DNA from: Microcoleus sp. bin48.metabat.b7b8b9.023 | GTDB taxonomy: Bacteria; Cyanobacteriota; Cyanobacteriia; Cyanobacteriales; Microcoleaceae | DNA length: 33,772 nt | Direction: 5' to 3' | Assembly (NCBI RefSeq): GCF_013299185.1 | Contig: NZ_JAAFKG010000072.1 | Coordinates: 1-33,772, forward strand | In this document: one piece after another, positions 30,215 through 33,772 of the stretch | How positions within the stretch are numbered: position 1 is the first letter of the stretch | Layout: each line of letters opens with the position of its first letter | Made by a program: the position numbers and the translations under genes | Notes under the pieces: model-generated | The model's database searches: none | What the model was told of the DNA's origin: nothing | Seen by the model: only the letters and a program-made list of their open reading frames with translations

Positions 30215-31819
30215 TCAATTAGTCTCTTCCAAAAAGGTTTGTACTCGACCGTTTGGTCTCAATACAACTCGAATTTTGGGGTTTTTTCCATGAGTAACGG
30301 CAGAAACAAACGGCTCGCCGACTAAGGGCATACTAGCCCGATCGATATAATCGGCCGCTGCTTTGCCCATCGGGACAATAGTTTGAATTGAGCCGTTTTC
30401 ATCGATCTGGAGGCTGTATTCCAAGGTTTGTTCCATTCCTTCTGGTGGCTTCCAGCGTTCTTCAAAGTAGGTTCTAGCTTCTGAAACTTGAGGAATTGTA
30501 TCAAATAAAGTGCGGTTTTTTTTGCTGGCGGTAGCCTCGTTGTTGTCCTCTGACTCTGCTTGCGGTTTAGTGTCCTCAAGGCGTGGGAGTTCGGTGCTGG
30601 GGGGGGAAATCGGCTGGGGGAGGGGGGGGAATGATTGCGGTGGGGGAACTGGCAATCGCGATGCAGATAGGGATGGCGGCAGGGGGGGCGGTACGGCGGG
30701 AGCTAGTCTCGGCGGTATGGGGGGTAGCAGGTAGGGTGCTTGGGGGGCGCCAATTGGGGGCCCTGCGGGATCGGGAATTGTGATGATTTGTCCTCCCCCG
30801 AGGGCTGGGGCGCTCTGTGATGCTGCGGGTGCGCTGCTGTTGGGGGGGAATAGCAGGGGTGGCTGCTGGATGGGGCTGGGTTTGTTGGTGCTTGGGGTTG
30901 GGGCTAGGGCGATTGGGGGCAAGCTGGGGCTGGGGGTGGCGGCGGCGGTGTTGATGGGCGGGGGCGGTAGGGGGGGTAAGCCTGGTGTGGCTGCGGCTGT
31001 TGGTGTTGCTGTTGGGGATGTGGTGGGGGATGTGGTGGGGGCGGGAACTGGGCTGGCGGTGGCGCCGGCAAGTATTTGGGGCTGCGGGAGTGCGGGGGTA
31101 AATTGTGGGTTGGTGGGGGCTGTGGTGGGGGCTGTGGCGGTTGTTGGGGAGGTGTTGGAGGACGATCGATCGAGCATTTTAACAATTCCCGTCGTCATTC
31201 CGACGCTGGCGACTAGGATTGCTGCGATATTCAACCATGGTAATGCTTTGGCTTCTGGGCGATCGCGCTTGAGGTTGGGGAGTGTCATGACTTCGGCGGC
31301 GCAGTCATCTAGTGCGGTGGCCAAGTCAAAGAGTTGGAGGGTACTCAAGTGTACTTCCGGCCCGGATTCGGCGGCGCTCAACGAGCCTAAGAACAAGTTG
31401 TGGGCGAGCAAGCCGCGGGGTTCTAGGCGGGGGGGAACTGGCAGGTAGGTAGTGTTTGGGGCTGCGGTTGCTAGTTCGGATGTGTTGGGGGGTCGATCGA
31501 ATGTAACGACATTGCGCGCGACTTCTGGCGAGTCTGGGGCTGTGGTAAAACCTGTTTGGGAGTTGAGGTTGTTGTCCCAATCGCGGGCTTCGCCGAGGAA
31601 GTTTTGGACGTAGTTGGTGACTGCTTCGTGGAGGGTTTCGAGTTGCAGGCGATCGCCCCTGAGAGTAACGTGTTCGGTATCTGGTAGCCTGGGGTCATCA
31701 AGCCGCAACTCGAAATTTAAAGATTTAAACACGGGTTGGCCCGCCCAGCGAGACAGAGGCGAACTTTTGGCTGTAATTTCCAGCGTGCAAGTGGGGGGCG
31801 TGTAGCGTTTGAGAGCCAT
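30215..31819 (-). CDS. DUF4335 domain protein with a proline-rich linker
   Basis: A 534-residue cyanobacterial protein of unknown function. The N-terminal 190 residues are the DUF4335 domain (KRYTPPTCTLEITAKSSPLS, SLNFELRLDDPRLPD, GDRLQLETLHEAVTNYVQNF). It is followed by one transmembrane helix (WLNIAAILVASVGMTTGIVK), a Pro/Ala/Thr-rich low-complexity region of about 190 residues, and a C-terminal domain (EARTYFEERWKPPEGMEQTL, YSLQIDENGSIQTIVPMGKA, then RVVLRPNGRVQTFLEE). That layout suggests a cytoplasmic head, one membrane pass and a linker to a distal domain. It follows the DUF3038 gene on the same strand, its usual neighbour in cyanobacteria. The low-complexity part gives long spurious plus-strand ORFs. 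Confidence 0.85.
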   Translation of the reverse strand: MALKRYTPPTCTLEITAKSSPLSRWAGQPVFKSLNFELRLDDPRLPDTEHVTLRGDRLQLETLHEAVTNYVQNFLGEARDWDNNLNSQTGFTTAPDSPEVARNVVTFDRPPNTSELATAAPNTTYLPVPPRLEPRGLLAHNLFLGSLSAAESGPEVHLSTLQLFDLATALDDCAAEVMTLPNLKRDRPEAKALPWLNIAAILVASVGMTTGIVKMLDRSSSNTSPTTATAPTTAPTNPQFTPALPQPQILAGATASPVPAPTTSPTTSPTATPTAAATPGLPPLPPPPINTAAATPSPSLPPIALAPTPSTNKPSPIQQPPLLFPPNSSAPAASQSAPALGGGQIITIPDPAGPPIGAPQAPYLLPPIPPRLAPAVPPPLPPSLSASRLPVPPPQSFPPLPQPISPPSTELPRLEDTKPQAESEDNNEATASKKNRTLFDTIPQVSEARTYFEERWKPPEGMEQTLEYSLQIDENGSIQTIVPMGKAAADYIDRASMPLVGEPFVSAVTHGKNPKIRVVLRPNGRVQTFLEETN

Positions 31820-31830
31820 AGCAAGAAGAC

Positions 31831-31915
31831 TGTATGTTATTTGTTATTTGTTATTTGTTATTTGTTAGTGGTTATTTGTTTGTTCTAATAATCAATAACC
31901 AATAACTAATGACTG
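31831..31915. repeat. TTATTTG repeats between the DUF3038 and DUF4335 genes
   Basis: A run of TATTTGT heptamers (about 31831-31867) followed by AATAACCAATAACTAATGAC units. It separates two genes that are otherwise arranged as an operon on the minus strand. Confidence 0.75.
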
Positions 31916-31919
31916 GTGA

Positions 31920-32525
31920 CTAATTTTTAGCACGGTCTAGGAGAGCGAGCCAGAGGCGCCGGTGGCCGCCGGGACTGCTGTAAAACAGCAAATCGATCAG
32001 GAGTTTCAGGGCCAAATTAGTTAGTTCTTTTGCCGATAAGCTTTCTGCATCTTCCATGCGATCGGCATAAGTGTTGCTGAACCTATCAATATAGTCTCCC
32101 AACAAAGCGACTGTGTGAGGTTCGCGGTTTTGCTCAGCCATTTGTTCCAGCAAAGCCACGGCGCGGCGGATTAAAGCTTGATGCTGTTTTGCCAAATTAC
32201 AGCTTATCAAAACGAGCGATCGAGCTTCCTCCACATCCAGTTTTTTCCGTCCTCCCTGGCCTTTCCGCAGCGGGTTCGACTGTCGCAGCCGCCACAAAGC
32301 CACGCGATCGGCTACCATTGGCTCTAAATTCAGTTCGGCTGCTACCTTGAGCATGGCCTCTGAGCCAATTTCTGCCAGGGCTTCTAGGGCTAACAGCACT
32401 AAATCCAGTTGGGCTTTAATGTTGTCCAACTGGGTAGGTTCTGGTGCTTTTTGGGTCAATTCTTCCCAGTTGGGAGATGGGCCCGTTTCGTTTGTGGGAG
32501 CGGAGGGCTTTACAGTCGAGCGCAT
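31920..32525 (-). CDS. DUF3038 domain protein
   Basis: A cyanobacterial protein of unknown function, partner of the DUF4335 gene. From the ATG at 32525 the product has 201 residues beginning MRSTVKPSAPTNETGPSPNW. The domain shows LDNIKAQLDLVLLALEALAE, LWRLRQSNPLRKGQGGRKKL and the C-terminal LLFYSSPGGHRRLWLALLDR. It is mostly helical and soluble. The frame stays open 73 codons further upstream (to 32744), but that part (SRAQA, CRYPASTC, QIRPATR) does not look like the family, so the internal ATG is preferred. The downstream DUF4335 gene begins about 100 bases later, across heptamer repeats. Confidence 0.85.
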   Translation of the reverse strand: MRSTVKPSAPTNETGPSPNWEELTQKAPEPTQLDNIKAQLDLVLLALEALAEIGSEAMLKVAAELNLEPMVADRVALWRLRQSNPLRKGQGGRKKLDVEEARSLVLISCNLAKQHQALIRRAVALLEQMAEQNREPHTVALLGDYIDRFSNTYADRMEDAESLSAKELTNLALKLLIDLLFYSSPGGHRRLWLALLDRAKN

Positions 32526-32838
32526 GGCTTGGGCACGGGAAATAAGACAGGTTGATGCAGGATATCGACAGTATGCAGTGCTTTTGGTTTGTGGCCGGAC
32601 AAAAGCAGATTCTGTTAATTGGTCTCCATAACTCGTGGCTTTGATTCCGGCAATCCTAGTTGCTGGACGGATTTGCGAGTTGAAAGTTGCGGTTGCAAGT
32701 TCGATCGACAGCAACCAGAAAAACCCATAAATTTTTACCCCCAACTATCCTACGCCGCAGAGTGTCAGAAATCAAATCAGTGCTTTGAAACTACCGGGAC
32801 TTGTGTAAATCCAAAGATCGAGACTAGCTCTGTCCAAT

Positions 32839-32880
32839 GCTACTTATAGTCTGTCGCTACTTATAGTCTGTCAGATTATA
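32839..32880 (+). promoter_or_regulatory. C-boxes of a restriction-modification controller
   Basis: GCTACTTATAGTCTGTC occurs twice in direct tandem (32839-32855 and 32856-32872, period 17), followed by a partial third copy AGATTATAG. ACTTATAGTC with a following GT is, from memory, the consensus C-box bound by C proteins of type II restriction-modification systems such as PvuII and BamHI. The boxes lie 30-70 bases upstream of a C-protein-like gene. Confidence 0.75.
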
Positions 32881-32908
32881 GTTGTCGTTGCTTAATCTGG
32901 CGCAATCT

Positions 32909-33121
32909 ATGGATATTACGGAGCAATTTGGTAAAAAAGTTAGACATTTCAGAAAGCTCAGAAATCTTTCCCAAGATCGGCTTGCAGAACTATCTGAATT
33001 ACATCGTACTTATATTGGCTCAGTTGAACGAGGTGAAAGGAATATAACGCTGCTTAATGCCAGCAAAATAGCCAAGGCATTATCCGTTAGTTTAGCTGAA
33101 CTGGTAACTGATGATGACTGA
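32909..33121 (+). CDS. Restriction-modification controller (C protein), XRE-family
   Basis: A 70-residue single helix-turn-helix protein starting at ATG 32909 (MDITEQFGKKVRHFRKLRNL); a TTG nine codons upstream is less likely. SQDRLAELSELHRTYIGSVE followed by RGERNITLLNASKIAKAL is the C-protein hallmark within the XRE family (the HRTYIGSVERGERNI recognition region). C proteins bind C-boxes upstream of their own gene, first activating and then repressing it, and delay endonuclease synthesis until the methyltransferase has acted. Tandem C-boxes lie just upstream, and an endonuclease-like gene overlaps its 3' end by 11 bases. No methyltransferase gene is in the window; it may lie beyond 33772 or be lost. 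Confidence 0.85.
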   Translation: MDITEQFGKKVRHFRKLRNLSQDRLAELSELHRTYIGSVERGERNITLLNASKIAKALSVSLAELVTDDD

Positions 33122-33497
33122 AAGAAAACTAGAGCAAATTTTAGCAAGATACCAAAATTCATTTACCGAGAAAGTTTACGCAGAAGAGAATGAAGAACAC
33201 GATCTTTTAATGGATGTGTTTGGTATCTCTCCCATAATAAAAAAAGAAAATAGGCAATATTGGGGACGTGAGCTAGGTATGTGTTGGCAATTGTTAGTTA
33301 CTGAAACGTGCAAAGCATATTGCAGTAGTTTTCAGCCAGCATTTAAAGTGGGAAGCGATGAGCCGTGCGATCTGATTGTTGATGGGTACGCGATAGATAC
33401 AAAATATCGTATTGGCTCAGGAGATTCTGGAACACTGAAAAAGTTCAAATCCTATGGCCCACTACTTCGTACTTATAATTCAATACAGTTGACTTAA
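33111..33497 (+). CDS. ApaLI-like type II restriction endonuclease, shortened
   Basis: Encodes 128 residues. YWGRELGMCWQLLVTETCKA and KVGSDEPCDLIVDGYAIDTK followed by YRIGSGDSGTLKKFKSYG match, from memory, the ApaLI-type endonuclease family (ApaLI itself cuts GTGCAC). The PD-(D/E)xK-type active site is recognisable as D-LIVDGYAI-DTK. In the family the frame continues past GTLKKFKxYGxLL for a further 60 or more residues; here it ends after GPLLRTYNSIQLT with no continuation seen in other frames, so the enzyme is truncated and may be inactive. The start ATG at 33111 overlaps the C-protein stop (ATGATGACTGA), a translational coupling typical of C-R operons. Confidence 0.65.
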   Translation: MMTERKLEQILARYQNSFTEKVYAEENEEHDLLMDVFGISPIIKKENRQYWGRELGMCWQLLVTETCKAYCSSFQPAFKVGSDEPCDLIVDGYAIDTKYRIGSGDSGTLKKFKSYGPLLRTYNSIQLT

Positions 33498-33772
33498 GAA
33501 AAATCTGACTTGCCCAAAATGGCTGTATTGCCAGAAAATCGTCAGATGAAATTCATCAAAAGCATTAAGTAAACCGTATTGAAATATAATCCACTTCATT
33601 AAGAGAAGAGTTTTGAACCACAGAGGGCGCAGAGGGCGCAGAGGGCAGGGGGAACGCATCTTATTGAACACTATTCATCAGTGGTGAGTATATTTTGAGA
33701 TAAATTCACCATTCTTAGAAGCTATAGACACGCTTTGTAATGACTTTTGTAAGAAAATAGAACTGATTAATG
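33498..33772. repeat. Window end: dispersed CCACAGAGGGCGCAGAGGG repeat and empty sequence
   Basis: 33615-33650 carries GAACCACAGAGGGCGCAGAG followed by GGCGCAGAGGGC, the plus-strand mate of the copy at 29283-29333. I see no gene in this tail; it may follow a deletion that removed the end of the endonuclease gene. Confidence 0.6.

Noticed and set aside
30780..31448. Plus-strand Gly/Val-rich ORF of 222 codons
   Set aside because: It is the complement of the proline-rich linker of the DUF4335 protein. Composition follows from low-complexity coding on the other strand.
32526..32744. Upstream 73-codon extension of the DUF3038 protein
   Set aside because: The residues do not resemble the family, and an ATG at 32525 gives the expected domain with a short leader.
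1..33772. tRNA or rRNA genes
   Set aside because: I looked for T-loop (GGTTCGAATCC, GGTTCAAATCC) and anticodon-arm patterns; the few partial matches (for example near 33440) lie in coding sequence without cloverleaf arms.

Overview
The window comes from a cyanobacterial chromosome, most likely a filamentous non-heterocystous species of the Microcoleus/Oscillatoria/Phormidium type; that placement is an inference. The support is GCGATCGC (HIP1-type) palindromes throughout, a magnesium chelatase ChlD gene, cyanobacteria-restricted families (KGK, DUF3038, DUF4335, an OpcA with a peptidoglycan-binding-like domain), a PEP-CTERM protein, and intergenic spaces full of heptamer-type repeats (GTCATTA/GTTATTG) and hairpin repeats.

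Layout. 1-3.5 kb: end of an unidentified coiled-coil ORF, then zwf and opcA, the oxidative pentose phosphate entry enzyme and its activator. 3.7-9.1 kb: cobB (cobyrinate diamide synthase), a ureidoglycolate lyase-like gene, two small genes resembling an orphan toxin module and its partner, a KGK-type gene cut by one in-frame TGA, and an atzG-atzE pair (1-carboxybiuret hydrolase type). 9.1-12.3 kb, minus strand: a decaying RF2 paralogue, prfB with a CUU-UGA-C frameshift site, a nine-copy 60-bp hairpin array, and rpsU. 12.4-16.3 kb: a Bax-inhibitor-1 family membrane protein, a small PEP-CTERM protein and chlD. 16.8-18.4 kb: a 5'-truncated IS607-family element whose serine recombinase remnant and tnpB overlap in different frames.

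18.6-25.4 kb: an ArsB/NhaD-SLC13 type permease, then a c-di-AMP (ydaO/yuaA) riboswitch in front of a nitrate/cyanate/bicarbonate-type ABC transporter in the order permease, binding protein, ATPase, and a UspA-like gene. Both internal spacers of the transporter cluster have been invaded by repeats. 25.5-29.8 kb: a small conserved gene behind a perfect CRP-type palindrome, an S9 prolyl oligopeptidase-family enzyme carrying an in-frame triplicated 60-bp repeat, a nucleoside hydrolase and a VanZ-like protein. 30.1-33.5 kb: a solitary transposon-end hairpin, the DUF4335/DUF3038 pair, and a restriction-modification fragment with C-boxes, a C protein and a shortened ApaLI-like endonuclease.

Strongest leads: (1) the c-di-AMP riboswitch controlling an anion-type ABC transporter; (2) the tandem RF2 paralogue that keeps the SPF codon-reading motif and a CUU-UAA-C recoding-like site but has lost GGQ and carries a nonsense codon; (3) the C-box-controlled restriction fragment; (4) the overprinted IS607 genes, which give a false TnpB N-terminus; (5) several repeat families that invade reading frames. 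All calls rest on reading the sequence and on recalled family knowledge; no database search was run.
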